Source of the DNA: Deltaproteobacteria bacterium | GTDB taxonomy: Bacteria > Desulfobacterota > Binatia > UBA9968 | Direction: 5' to 3' | DNA: 62,129 nucleotides | Assembly: GCA_009692615.1 (NCBI GenBank) | Contig: SHYW01000014.1 | Location: 1 to 62,129, forward strand | Shown here: piece by piece, positions 36,420 through 44,156 of the stretch | Position numbering within the stretch: position 1 is the stretch's first letter | Layout: the number at the start of each line of letters is the position of its first letter | The notes under the pieces: model-generated | Database searches by the model: none | Seen by the model: only the letters and a program-made list of their open reading frames with translations | What the model was told of the DNA's origin: nothing | Made by a program: the position numbers and the translations under genes

Positions 36420-37802
36420 CTAGAGTCCCATTTTGCCGGGGTTCATGATGTTGTTGGGATCGAGGCTTTGTTTAATTTGCCGCATCACGTGCAAGCCGTA
36501 ACCATGCTCTTCGGCCATCAGCGGCGCCAATTTCACGCCAACGCCGTGGGTATATTCCATCGAACCGCCCATGCGCTGGACCAAGCGCAACAACTCTTCG
36601 ATCGCCTCTTCCAAAGCGAGCTGCGCATTCGGCGTGCTCTCCTCCTCGCAACCGAGACGCATGGAAAAAAGCTCGGGTTGAATCCACAGACCGCTCTCCT
36701 GCACGCGCACCCCATGGCGCTTTACCACTTCCTGAGCGGCGCTGCGAAACGCCAATACTTGCGCGCCCGGCAGCGCGACGTGAATCCAATCGCGATAGAC
36801 GCCGTCCCGGCCACGCTCGCGCCGCTGGCGCCGATTGCGCGCGAAGCGCCGGGCGATCTCATGGCGCTCGCGCCAAAAGCTTTCCGCTTCGCCGCGCGGC
36901 AAATCCCGCCCGCCGTGGGCGGCGCAAATCGCCGCGGCCAATTTTTCTTCGATGCTGACAAGCGCCTGGTTGCCTTCGAAGACCAAATAAAGCAGCGCGC
37001 CGGGCTCGTGCTTCTCTTCGTCGTCGCCGAAGTCGAGCAGCGCCGGCCGGAGTCGCTGCTGAAAAATTTTCTCGATAGCGGCGTAGCCAGTTTCGAAGGA
37101 CGGAAAGTGAAAACCGCCAATCAAGCGCGCCTCGGGCGTGGGAAAGATCCGAATCGTCGCCTCGGTGATCACACCGAAGCACCCTTCGCCGCCGATCAAG
37201 AGAGAATTCAAATCGATGCCGGCCGAATGTTTCGCCACCGCGCGGGTGCGCAGGATTTCGCCATTGGGCAGCACCGCTTCTAAACCCAAAACCTGCTGAC
37301 CCATGGAACCGTAAATGCCGGCGCGATAGCCAACACTATTGGTCGAAATCGCCCCGCCCAAAGTCGCCACCGGCACCGTCCAGGGATCGTGCCCCAGGAT
37401 GTAATCGACGGCATTCAATCCGTGATCGAGATTTTCTAAGACGATGCCGGCCTGGACACGGGCGGAGCGCGACACCGTATCGATTTCAACCAGCCGATTC
37501 ATCTGGCGCAAATCAAGCACCAGGGCCGAACGGGTCGACAAAGCGCCGCCCATCAGCCCCGACCCGCCGCCGAAGGGAATCAGCGGAATTTTTTCCGCGT
37601 TGGCGAAGCGCACCAGCCGCTGCACCTCATCGGTGGAAACCGGCGCCACCGCGCACAGAGGCTTGGCCAGTTGCGGCTGATGATGCGGGTGCATGCGCCC
37701 TTCGCTGAGGGCGTCCCAGGACAAGTCGTCGAGGTGCGCTGCCGCTGTGGAAATCCGCGCACTGTCGATGACGGTGGCAAGCTTAGCGACCAGATCGGCC
37801 AT
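36420..37802 (-). CDS. FAD-linked oxidase (GlcD/AGPS type)
   Basis: 460 residues. FAD_binding_4 domain with IPLIPFGGGSGLMGGALS and LGHDPWTVPVATLGGAISTN (about 65-155), then SLLIGGEGCFGVITEATIRI. The C-terminal FAD-oxidase cap ends MEYTHGVGVKLAPLM and SLDPNNIMNPGKMGL, typical of glycolate oxidase subunit D, D-lactate dehydrogenases and alkyl-DHAP synthases. The substrate cannot be settled; an alpha-hydroxy acid is likely. The start at 37802 avoids overlap with mgtE, 14 bp upstream. No glcE/glcF follows. Confidence 0.87.
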   Translation of the reverse strand: MADLVAKLATVIDSARISTAAAHLDDLSWDALSEGRMHPHHQPQLAKPLCAVAPVSTDEVQRLVRFANAEKIPLIPFGGGSGLMGGALSTRSALVLDLRQMNRLVEIDTVSRSARVQAGIVLENLDHGLNAVDYILGHDPWTVPVATLGGAISTNSVGYRAGIYGSMGQQVLGLEAVLPNGEILRTRAVAKHSAGIDLNSLLIGGEGCFGVITEATIRIFPTPEARLIGGFHFPSFETGYAAIEKIFQQRLRPALLDFGDDEEKHEPGALLYLVFEGNQALVSIEEKLAAAICAAHGGRDLPRGEAESFWRERHEIARRFARNRRQRRERGRDGVYRDWIHVALPGAQVLAFRSAAQEVVKRHGVRVQESGLWIQPELFSMRLGCEEESTPNAQLALEEAIEELLRLVQRMGGSMEYTHGVGVKLAPLMAEEHGYGLHVMRQIKQSLDPNNIMNPGKMGL

Positions 37803-37816
37803 AAAAACATTCTGAG

Positions 37817-39130
37817 CTAGAGCAGCGTGCCGCGCAAAACCACGGCGGCAACGGTAAAGTAGATAACCAGACCAGTGACATCGACCAAGGTCGCCACGAA
37901 CGGCGCCGACGCGCTGGCGGGATCGAATCCGAGCCGGCGCAAAATAAACGGCAGAATCGAACCCGCCACCGAGCCCCACATGACCACCCCAACGAGACTG
38001 AGCGAAACGGTCAACGCGATCAGAAAATAATGTTCGCCATATGTATTGAAAAGCCCTTGCCACAGTAGGATGCGCGTCAGACCGATGGTCGCGAGAATCG
38101 ATCCTAAGCCCAGACCCGTAACCACCTCGCGGCGAATCACCCGCCACCAATCGCGCAGCCGCACTTCGCCGAGCGCCATGGCGCGGATCACCAGCGTGGT
38201 CGCCTGGGAGCCGGAGTTGCCGCCGCTGCTGATGATCAGCGGCACGAACAGCGCCAACACCACCGCTTTGGCAATCTCCGCCTCGAACTGTCCCATCGCC
38301 GTAGCGGTAAGCATTTCACCGAGAAATAGCGCCGCGAGCCAGCCAGCGCGCTTGCGGATCATTTGCGGTAACGGCACATCGAGATAGGGATCTTGCAGCG
38401 ACGCCACGCCGCCGATCTTTTGAATATCTTCGGTGGCCTCTTCTTGCACCACTTGGACGATGTCGTCGACGCTGACCACGCCTTTGATGCGCCCCTCGGC
38501 ATCGACGATGGGCATCATGAGCAAGTGATGGCGCATAAACAGTTGGCTGAGCGCTTCCTGATCCATATCGTCGCGCGCCGAAATAATTTCCGTGCGCATG
38601 ACATCGCTCACCCGTTTATCGCCCGGCGCGACGATCAAGTCGCGAAACGACGCTACGCCGAGCAGTCGCTCTTCGCTGTCGACGACATAAACATAGTAAA
38701 CCGTGTGCTCCCGCGCCCGCGCGTCGCGCCTGAGATAACTGATCGCTTCGTCGACGGTCATGTCGGCGCGCAAGCGCGAATAGCGCGTGTTCATCAACCC
38801 GCCGGCTTCGTCCTCGGCGTAGTCGAGGAGCCCCTTGACCTCGCGGCGGGTAGGATCGTCGAGCAGGCCCAACAAATGATCGCGCTCTTCGGCGGGCGCT
38901 TCTTGGATCAAATCGGCGGCGTCGTCCGGCGCCAACAGCCGCAGCCACAGGCGCCGCTCACCGCTCGGTAACGCCAGAACCAGCTCGGCGCGATCGCGCG
39001 CGCTCAACTGCAAAAAAAAGTCGTCGGCGGTGTCGCGCGGCAGAAATTCGAAACCCTCGACGCGCTCGGCTAGCGAGAGCACTTGCCAAGCGTCGTAGAG
39101 TTCCGCCGGAGAAAAGTTTGTTTGAGCCAT
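37817..39130 (-). CDS. mgtE: magnesium transporter MgtE
   Basis: 437 residues. An N-domain of alpha-hairpins (about 1-130), two CBS domains (about 135-255; DEAGGLMNTRY and VVSVDDIVQVVQEEATEDIQ, which also holds the plug-helix region) and five C-terminal membrane spans. FVPLIISSGGNSGSQATTLVIRA carries the selectivity region and PFVATLVDVTGLVIYFTVA the last span (in part). MgtE is a Mg2+-gated Mg2+ channel of the inner membrane. The FAD oxidase gene follows by 14 bp, so co-transcription is likely though function seems unrelated. Confidence 0.95.
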   Translation of the reverse strand: MAQTNFSPAELYDAWQVLSLAERVEGFEFLPRDTADDFFLQLSARDRAELVLALPSGERRLWLRLLAPDDAADLIQEAPAEERDHLLGLLDDPTRREVKGLLDYAEDEAGGLMNTRYSRLRADMTVDEAISYLRRDARAREHTVYYVYVVDSEERLLGVASFRDLIVAPGDKRVSDVMRTEIISARDDMDQEALSQLFMRHHLLMMPIVDAEGRIKGVVSVDDIVQVVQEEATEDIQKIGGVASLQDPYLDVPLPQMIRKRAGWLAALFLGEMLTATAMGQFEAEIAKAVVLALFVPLIISSGGNSGSQATTLVIRAMALGEVRLRDWWRVIRREVVTGLGLGSILATIGLTRILLWQGLFNTYGEHYFLIALTVSLSLVGVVMWGSVAGSILPFILRRLGFDPASASAPFVATLVDVTGLVIYFTVAAVVLRGTLL

Positions 39131-39259
39131 AAATGCTGCGCGAGTTGCGTCGGCCGCAACGGTTTCTCATTGGTAGCACATCGATTTCGCAGTGCAATCG
39201 AAATCGCCCGTATCGGCGCGCGCGCCGCGAAAAAGACCGCCGCGGCCCGAGCAAGTGAA

Positions 39260-39646
39260 TCAGTATGAAGGAAAGACGCAGCTAGCGCTGTCACTAGGAC
39301 AGAGCGTCACGGCCGCTTCGAGGGGAATTTTGTGGATACCCGCCAGATGGTCGAGCAAACCGATACGGCTGACAAAGCCGTGATTGTCAAAAGTACAGAA
39401 GAACGGCGCACTGACGACGACAGCGGGCGGCGTATAATAGAAAGGTGCGTAAGGTGAAATCACCACGACGGATGGATAACTCGGCCAGCGCTGATAAACG
39501 TACGGGTAATAGTAAGTGAGCGGAGGAAGGGCGACAAAGCCAGGGCGTATGCGCTGATGCTGCGGCCCAGCCCAGCTGACAGCGGCAACGAGCAAACTCA
39601 CTGCTAAAACGGTCAGGCTACTTTTTAGTTGTATTTTGACTCTCAT
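39260..39646 (-). CDS. small secreted tyrosine/proline-rich protein, unknown
   Basis: 128 residues. A signal peptide (about 1-27, basic then LTVLAVSLLVAAVSWAG) precedes a mature part rich in Tyr, Pro and Val (PPLTYYYPYVYQRWPSYPS and SPYAPFYYTPPAVVV), then a globular end with three cysteines (F-F-C-T-F, T-L-C-P-S, S-C-V-F) that could form a disulfide. Such Y/P-rich short secreted proteins occur widely near cell-envelope genes, and no function is known to me. Single gene between mgtE and the DMT transporter. Confidence 0.65.
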   Translation of the reverse strand: MRVKIQLKSSLTVLAVSLLVAAVSWAGPQHQRIRPGFVALPPLTYYYPYVYQRWPSYPSVVVISPYAPFYYTPPAVVVSAPFFCTFDNHGFVSRIGLLDHLAGIHKIPLEAAVTLCPSDSASCVFPSY

Positions 39647-39794
39647 GGTCGCAACGCGAAGCTGTCGCTAACGCTACTTCTTAGACGACAGCCGGCAAAA
39701 GATCTTCGCTGCGCTATTTTGCGATGAAACAAGCGAGCGCAACTGGCGAATTGAATCCGCACCGGCCCCAAGATAAGGTCCGGGGCTAATCTCC

Positions 39795-40661
39795 ATGCTC
39801 GCCATCCTCATCGGCCTGTTCGGCTCATTCTGGTTCGCCGTCTCCATGATCTTGATCAATCGTGGCGTGCTGGCCATCGATTACTTCCGCGGCCTGTTGA
39901 CCAACCTCGGCGTCAACGCGCTGTTTCTCTGGCTCTACGTGCTAATTTTCGCCGGCCCGGTGGAATTTTGGATTCCGGCGAACCTGATCTTCGTTCTCGT
40001 CGGCATTTTCGTCCCCGGCGTGGCACGCTTTTTTATTTTCAAAGGCATGGAACGGCTTGGCGCGTCGATTACCTCGTGCTTGACCAACAGCACACCGTTG
40101 TTCGCCACGTTATTCGCCGTGACGTTCTTAAGCGAACGGCCGACCTCCACGAACTTGCTCGGCACCCTGTCCATCGTCACCGGCATCGTCTCCCTCACTT
40201 GGAAAGGCGCCAGCAAAACCTGGCGCAGCCGCGATCTGTTCTTTCCCTTGACCGCCGCCTTTCTATTCGCCGCCCGCGACAACATGGTCCGCTTCGGCCT
40301 GCTGAAAATCCATTCGCCCCTGCTCGGCGCCACCATCGCGGCAACCACCTCGTTCATCACCATGACGATCTTGTATCTGCTGTTCGAAGAAAAAAAGCCG
40401 GTGAAAGAAACCGCCGCCAAAGGCTACAAACTCTTCGCCGCCGCCGGCTTCATGAATTTTCTCTCCTACGCCTTCGCCTACACCGCGCTGAGCATGGAAC
40501 GGGTCTCGCTGATCTCGCCGCTGATCAACGGCTCCTCGCTGTTCATCCTGCCGCTGTCCGCGCTGCTGCTCAAAGACGTAGAAAAAATAACCCAGCGCAA
40601 AGTCGCCGCCATCCTGCTGGTGATTGTCGGCGTGTTTTTGATTTCGTGGGAGAAGATGTAG
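39795..40661 (+). CDS. DMT-superfamily (EamA) transporter
   Basis: 288 residues with ten membrane spans in two EamA repeats. SLTWKGASKTWRSRD marks the central loop and GSSLFILPLSALLLKDVEKI the last repeat. It is an inner-membrane drug/metabolite exporter or permease of unknown substrate. The start ATG at 39795 begins directly with the first span. What stands out is downstream: its last 134-178 bp occur again at 41340-41473 and 42281-42459, with two toxin-antitoxin pairs between the copies. This copy is full length and intact. Confidence 0.9.
   Translation: MLAILIGLFGSFWFAVSMILINRGVLAIDYFRGLLTNLGVNALFLWLYVLIFAGPVEFWIPANLIFVLVGIFVPGVARFFIFKGMERLGASITSCLTNSTPLFATLFAVTFLSERPTSTNLLGTLSIVTGIVSLTWKGASKTWRSRDLFFPLTAAFLFAARDNMVRFGLLKIHSPLLGATIAATTSFITMTILYLLFEEKKPVKETAAKGYKLFAAAGFMNFLSYAFAYTALSMERVSLISPLINGSSLFILPLSALLLKDVEKITQRKVAAILLVIVGVFLISWEKM
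40488..40661 (+). repeat. DMT gene 3'-end repeat, copy 1 (in the intact gene)
   Basis: The last ~57 codons of the transporter are the first member of a threefold direct repeat. Copies 2 and 3 align to it without gaps (constant offsets of 812 and 1801 bp), about 87% identical to copy 2 over 134 bp by eye. All three keep the reading frame to near the stop. Confidence 0.9.
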
Positions 40662-40728
40662 CAACATCAAGGCGTCGGGCTAGTAATCACATTCGGCCCC
40701 CGTGAACCCAAGGAATTACGGAAATTCA

Positions 40729-40757
40729 TTGACACACCGGCATCACCCAATTAGGAT
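40729..40757 (+). promoter_or_regulatory. promoter of toxin-antitoxin pair 1
   Basis: TTGACA (40729-40734), a 17-bp spacer and TAGGAT (40752-40757). The toxin GTG begins at 40764, seven bases after the -10 box, so the mRNA should be leaderless. No ribosome-binding site is visible before the GTG, in agreement. Confidence 0.65.
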
Positions 40758-40763
40758 TCTAGT

Positions 40764-41048
40764 GTGAAGTTTGTGTTTGCGCGCGAGAAGGACGGCAAAG
40801 TTCATTTCAGGAAACGCCATCCCGATGTCGCGGTTCGGGAAGTTAAGGAAATGTTCCGCTTTAGAATGGCGGTCCAGCCAGCCTACGGCGGCGCCTTGAA
40901 AGGAATCGGCCACACTCGCTCTCGCAGATTCCTCGTCGTCATCTTCAAATGGGGCAAAGACAAGAACTACGTATTTATCGTCACGGCCTATCCCGCGAAA
41001 CGAGCGCACGTTGAAGTTTATTTAAGAACTGTTGGAGGAATTCAATGA
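40764..41048 (+). CDS. BrnT-like putative toxin
   Basis: 94 residues starting at GTG. The order is a short N-terminal beta/basic stretch (KFVFAREKDGKVHFRKRHPD), a helix (VREVKEMF) and RFLVVIFKWGKDKNYVFIVTAYPAKRAHVEVY, which matches the strand-strand-helix end of BrnT/RelE-fold ribonuclease toxins. The family is inferred, so BrnT-like is the safest name. The next gene, a ribbon-helix-helix protein, overlaps by 4 bp (ATGA), the usual layout for toxin followed by antitoxin. It lies between DMT 3'-end copies 1 and 2. Confidence 0.68.
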   Translation: MKFVFAREKDGKVHFRKRHPDVAVREVKEMFRFRMAVQPAYGGALKGIGHTRSRRFLVVIFKWGKDKNYVFIVTAYPAKRAHVEVYLRTVGGIQ

Positions 41049-41314
41049 AAAGGAAATGCAAGAAGTGCGGTTCGGAACTGTATCAAGCCGAGGATCTGAA
41101 ATGGTTTTGTCTGTCGTGCTTGGCGCAGGAGATCGAAGGGCGCGACCGCGAAACCGCGGTCAGAGGCATATGGAGCGTTCTCGAACCCGAGACCAAATCG
41201 ATAACATTACAATTGAGCGATAGCGATCTTGCCAAAGCCAAAGCGCGAGCCAGAAAGCTCGGAACGCCCTATCGGACTCTGCTAAAAGACTTTATTCACC
41301 AAGCCTTATCTTAA
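41045..41314 (+). CDS. zinc-ribbon/CopG-like putative antitoxin
   Basis: 89 residues. The N-terminus has a C4 zinc-ribbon pattern (C5, C8, C22, C25 in CKKCGSELYQ and WFCLSC), unusual for an antitoxin. The C-terminus is CopG-type ribbon-helix-helix (SITLQLSDSDLAKAKARARK and a final helix). It probably neutralises the upstream toxin and binds the pair's promoter. ATGA overlap with the toxin gene couples translation. The 25 bp after its stop lead straight into DMT 3'-end copy 2. Confidence 0.68.
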   Translation: MKRKCKKCGSELYQAEDLKWFCLSCLAQEIEGRDRETAVRGIWSVLEPETKSITLQLSDSDLAKAKARARKLGTPYRTLLKDFIHQALS

Positions 41315-41339
41315 TTAGAACAGCCTCCGATTTCTTTGG

Positions 41340-41473
41340 ACGGCTCGTCGCTGTTCATACTGCAGCTGTCCGCGCTGCTGTTAAAAGACGTAGAAAAAAT
41401 CACATTACGAAAGATCACCGCGATCCTGCTGGTGATTGTCGGCGTGTTTTTGATCTCGTGGGAAAAGATGTAA
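41340..41473 (+). repeat. DMT gene 3'-end repeat, copy 2
   Basis: 134 bp matching 40528-40661 with about 18 differences and no gap. It would encode GSSLFILQLSALLLKDVEK followed by a matching tail and a TAA stop. Changes are mostly silent or conservative, so the copy probably came from a homologous gene rather than from recent duplication of this one. It has no start of its own and ends 21 bp before the stop of the antitoxin on the other strand. Confidence 0.9.
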
Positions 41474-41493
41474 GGGAACAGCTAAACCATCCG

Positions 41494-41817
41494 CTAAACC
41501 GGGCGGGCAAACTCACCCGCGTTTCGGCGCCGAACTTTTACCGCCACCTCAATCCGCGCCCCGAGCCGGTTGATTATTCCCATCAACCGTTCAACGCTCA
41601 TACGTCGGAAATCGGCATTGCGAATGCGCGAGAAGTCGCCCGCGTCGGTTCCGGTGAGGCTTTGCGCCTGCCGGACGCTGAGACTCTTTCGATCAAGGGC
41701 TTTGATGATTTCCGCTGCCAGAATCGCTTTCAACTGACGCACGTCAGCATCGGCGATGTCCAAATCCCGGTAAACATTTCCACTGCCCCGGATAAGTTCA
41801 AGCCGTTCCTTTTTCAT
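41494..41817 (-). CDS. HigA-like antitoxin (XRE-type HTH)
   Basis: 107 residues with an internal XRE-type helix-turn-helix: LKAILAAEIIKALDRKSLSV, RQAQSLTGTDAGDFSRIRNA and DFRRMSVERLMGIINRLGARIEVAVKV (in part). This is the HTH_37 kind of antitoxin that pairs with phage Gp49/HigB-like toxins. Its ATG overlaps the toxin stop (TAATG), the HigBA order with the toxin first. It should bind the palindrome between the promoter boxes upstream of the toxin. Confidence 0.85.
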   Translation of the reverse strand: MKKERLELIRGSGNVYRDLDIADADVRQLKAILAAEIIKALDRKSLSVRQAQSLTGTDAGDFSRIRNADFRRMSVERLMGIINRLGARIEVAVKVRRRNAGEFARPV

Positions 41818-42158
41818 TACAGCATCTCCTTCAACCTTTTCAGTCGGTCCTTGATCAATTCGATCTCGTGCCGGGGCGTCTTGATCCCTTGCGTCGATTT
41901 CTTTTGGAAAGCATGGACGACCCAGAGATCATGTCCAAGTGGCACCGCATACACCAGGCGAAACGCGTCGCCCCGAAACGCCAAGGCAATTTCAAACACG
42001 CCTGATCCAAGCCCCTTCATCGGCTTAGCTATCCCAGCCTTGCCACCTTCGGCAGCAATGCTCAGCGCATCGATCATCGTTTCCCGTGCGCCTTCAGAAA
42101 AATTATCAAATGCCCTGCGCGCTGGGGAAAGCCAAGATATGGGTCGAATCAATGGCAT
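41817..42158 (-). CDS. HigB-like toxin (Gp49/DUF891 type)
   Basis: 113 residues. PISWLSPARRAFDNFSEGAR, then MKGLGSGVFEIALAFRGDAFRLVYAVPLGHDLWVVHAFQKKSTQGIKTPRHEIELIKDRL (in separate blocks: GLGSGVFEI, FRLVYAV, VVHAFQKKS and IKTPRHEIEL). This is the RelE-fold of HigB/Gp49 mRNA interferases; the basic KKS...K...R set is in the usual places. It sits between DMT 3'-end copies 2 and 3 on the opposite strand from pair 1. AGAAGG precedes the ATG. Confidence 0.87.
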   Translation of the reverse strand: MPLIRPISWLSPARRAFDNFSEGARETMIDALSIAAEGGKAGIAKPMKGLGSGVFEIALAFRGDAFRLVYAVPLGHDLWVVHAFQKKSTQGIKTPRHEIELIKDRLKRLKEML

Positions 42159-42178
42159 CGCCTTCTCTTCGCTCGTCG

Positions 42179-42208
42179 TATGTTGGCAGTACTGCCAAGC
42201 GCTGTCAA
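42179..42208 (-). promoter_or_regulatory. promoter and operator of the HigBA pair
   Basis: On minus, TTGACA (42203-42208), an 18-bp spacer and AACATA (42179-42184). The spacer carries a perfect 16-bp palindrome TTGGCAGTACTGCCAA (42183-42198), the right size and place for an antitoxin operator. Autoregulation by the HTH antitoxin is the obvious reading. Confidence 0.65.
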
Positions 42209-42251
42209 GTTTGGGTCGACCAGAATCACGAATGCCGATTTCACAATCGAC

Positions 42252-42280
42252 TGATGCACCGTCGGCTCATCGCCATCGCT
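42252..42280 (-). repeat. remnant of the rhomboid gene 3' end
   Basis: About 27 bases match the last codons of the rhomboid gene at 47107 on and its duplicate at 45523 on, with three or so mismatches (ATGCACCGTCGGCTC is shared exactly with the duplicate). The stop codon is lost. It directly abuts DMT 3'-end copy 3, so this point is a junction of two unrelated gene ends. Confidence 0.65.
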
Positions 42281-42468
42281 TACACAACCTCAGCATGAAG
42301 CGCGCATCGCTGATCACACCGCCGATCAACGGCTCGTCGCTGTTCATCCTGCAGCTGTCCGCCCAGCTATTAAAAGACGTAGAAAAAATCACCCCGCGCA
42401 AAATCGCCGCTATCCTGCGGGTGAACCTCGGGGTGTTTTTGATTTCGAGGGAAAAGATGTCGGAGTAA
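42281..42468 (+). repeat. DMT gene 3'-end repeat, copy 3
   Basis: From about 42286 to 42459 this aligns base for base with 40485-40658 (offset 1801). It encodes an in-frame version of the transporter end (SLITPPINGSSLFILQLSAQ and a matching tail), with several radical changes (L to R, W to R), then TCGGAGTAA in place of the stop. It looks like an older, decaying copy. The whole 42159-42485 interval is regulatory DNA plus these two fragments. Confidence 0.88.
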
Positions 42469-42485
42469 CTTTTGCAGTCAAAAAT

Positions 42486-44156
42486 CTATTGAGCGCCCAT
42501 CCTAAATCCATCGAGCCGGATCGTTTTGCTGAAGCGCCCGACTTCCTTTTCTTCGATGCGAACCAGCTCGGCGTTGGCGAGCCAAGCATCGTTGATCTCG
42601 GTGAGCTTTTGGCCGTCGCTCGTCAATGCCGAATAGCGCAACGCTAGCGGCGTCGTCCGCAGTCGTTTCTGAAATAAATCGAAAATTGCAAATCCCGGGC
42701 CGGGTTCCTCCACCGGCCAAAGGGCTTCGGCCTTTTCTCGGTTGCGCAAAATGTACATGATCGGCCGGCCAAGAAAGCTCATCATCATTTCGTCATGCCG
42801 ACGATCGCCGGCAAAGAATAACGATATCTCGGATTCGCGCAACAATACCGTCGCACCGCCGGTCTGCTTGAGCACTTGGGTGATCACTGCATGTTGAGAG
42901 CCCCGGTCATAACGCGCCTTCGGTTGTAGCCGAAAGGTGACGGCAACCTCATATCGCTTGATAATGAATTCCACCTCGGCCGCAATCACTCCAGCGACGC
43001 CGGCATATTTGCCGAACAGATCGTCGTTGACCGAAAGCAGGTTGACTGGCGCATTCTTTGATTTATCCACGTTGAGAATCTTCCCGGTGGCAAGCACTTG
43101 TTCAATGACGGTGCGATTCCAGTTGCGCTCGAAGCGGGAATATTCGAAACCTTCATGGGCAACGCTCTTACCATCGGGAAATTTTAGCAAAGCCATGATC
43201 TTGCCAGGTTCCGCCACATAACCGGGCGGCAAGCCGGCAATTTCCAACCGTCCCGAGATCGACTTCTTGGCTTCGTCGGTGCTGCGCACACGAAAAACAT
43301 CGCTGACGCGACGCGACTTCGGATCGTTCGAAATAGCGACACTGACTTGTGAAGTATCGATGCCGGCCTCACGGCGCTGCTGTTGATGGTGACGGAGAAA
43401 TGTCGCCGGCCAATAATGATCGAGCGCCAAGTAAACCAGAAAGGCGCAGCCAACTCGCATCCAGGCCCGGCGGGTATCCCGCTTTCGGTATTGATCGATG
43501 AGAATGATCGCTGCCATCGTCATCAGAAAAATCGCACTCACAACATAGGCGGAATCGGCGCGGTTGGCGCCGCCGCCGCGCTTAAGAAAATCCGGCAAGT
43601 CGAAGTACCACGCGAGGAATGCCCCAACCATGATCAAGAGATAAAAACCGACGAAGCCGGACACGCCGAGTAGCGCGTAGCGCGCGAAGGTTTGAGTCAA
43701 CGCCGCGAGCACGATTACGTAAACCAAGAACTTGCCATCCTCAAGCAAGATTTCCGGCACCGCCAAAGCGACCTGCTGCGCGCCCGCGCCGTGAACCGCC
43801 AAGACCACGAGTTCGGTCAAAAGTGGCGGCAGGATCAACAGCGCGACGACGAAGAGCATCTTGCTCTTGAACAACATCCAGCCGTCGATCGGCCGGGTAA
43901 ACCAGAAGGCCGTGGTCCCAACCAGCGGCTCTTCATGCAGCAGCAGCGGGACGATCACCAAAAGGAGAATCGTCTGGAGCAAAGGCACCAGCGTGGTGAG
44001 AGTCCGAAACATCATCTGCAAAAACGGATCGTTCCCCGGCTCGGCGATCCCCGGGGTGATCAACGCGGCGCGAAGTAACACTATCAGCAGCCACAACGCC
44101 GCCGGCACGCGCAGGCGAAAACAGTCCTTGCAAAATTGATGGTGGATTAAATTCAC
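42486..44156 (-). CDS. ABC transporter permease with large soluble domain
   Basis: 556 residues starting at GTG 44156, which overlaps the ATPase stop (GTGA). Six or seven membrane spans lie in the first ~270 residues (LWLLIVLLRAALI, TLVPLLQTILLLVIVPLLL, MLFVVALLILPPLLTELVVL, LLGVSGFVGFYLLIMVGAFL and two more). A soluble part of about 280 residues follows with no domain I recognise. HEEPLVGTTAFWFTRPI is typical of ABC-2-like permeases next to YtrA regulators. Probably one exporter with the ATPase upstream; cargo unknown. Confidence 0.8.
   Translation of the reverse strand: MNLIHHQFCKDCFRLRVPAALWLLIVLLRAALITPGIAEPGNDPFLQMMFRTLTTLVPLLQTILLLVIVPLLLHEEPLVGTTAFWFTRPIDGWMLFKSKMLFVVALLILPPLLTELVVLAVHGAGAQQVALAVPEILLEDGKFLVYVIVLAALTQTFARYALLGVSGFVGFYLLIMVGAFLAWYFDLPDFLKRGGGANRADSAYVVSAIFLMTMAAIILIDQYRKRDTRRAWMRVGCAFLVYLALDHYWPATFLRHHQQQRREAGIDTSQVSVAISNDPKSRRVSDVFRVRSTDEAKKSISGRLEIAGLPPGYVAEPGKIMALLKFPDGKSVAHEGFEYSRFERNWNRTVIEQVLATGKILNVDKSKNAPVNLLSVNDDLFGKYAGVAGVIAAEVEFIIKRYEVAVTFRLQPKARYDRGSQHAVITQVLKQTGGATVLLRESEISLFFAGDRRHDEMMMSFLGRPIMYILRNREKAEALWPVEEPGPGFAIFDLFQKRLRTTPLALRYSALTSDGQKLTEINDAWLANAELVRIEEKEVGRFSKTIRLDGFRMGAQ

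Noticed and set aside
37803-38150. Upstream extension of the FAD oxidase
   Set aside because: Overlaps mgtE in another frame and has no family match; family start is at 37802.
41458-42468. Long plus-strand open frame of 336 codons across the HigBA pair
   Set aside because: It begins at the end of DMT copy 2, runs antisense to both HigBA genes and ends in DMT copy 3; only the last part resembles a protein, as a gene-end fragment.
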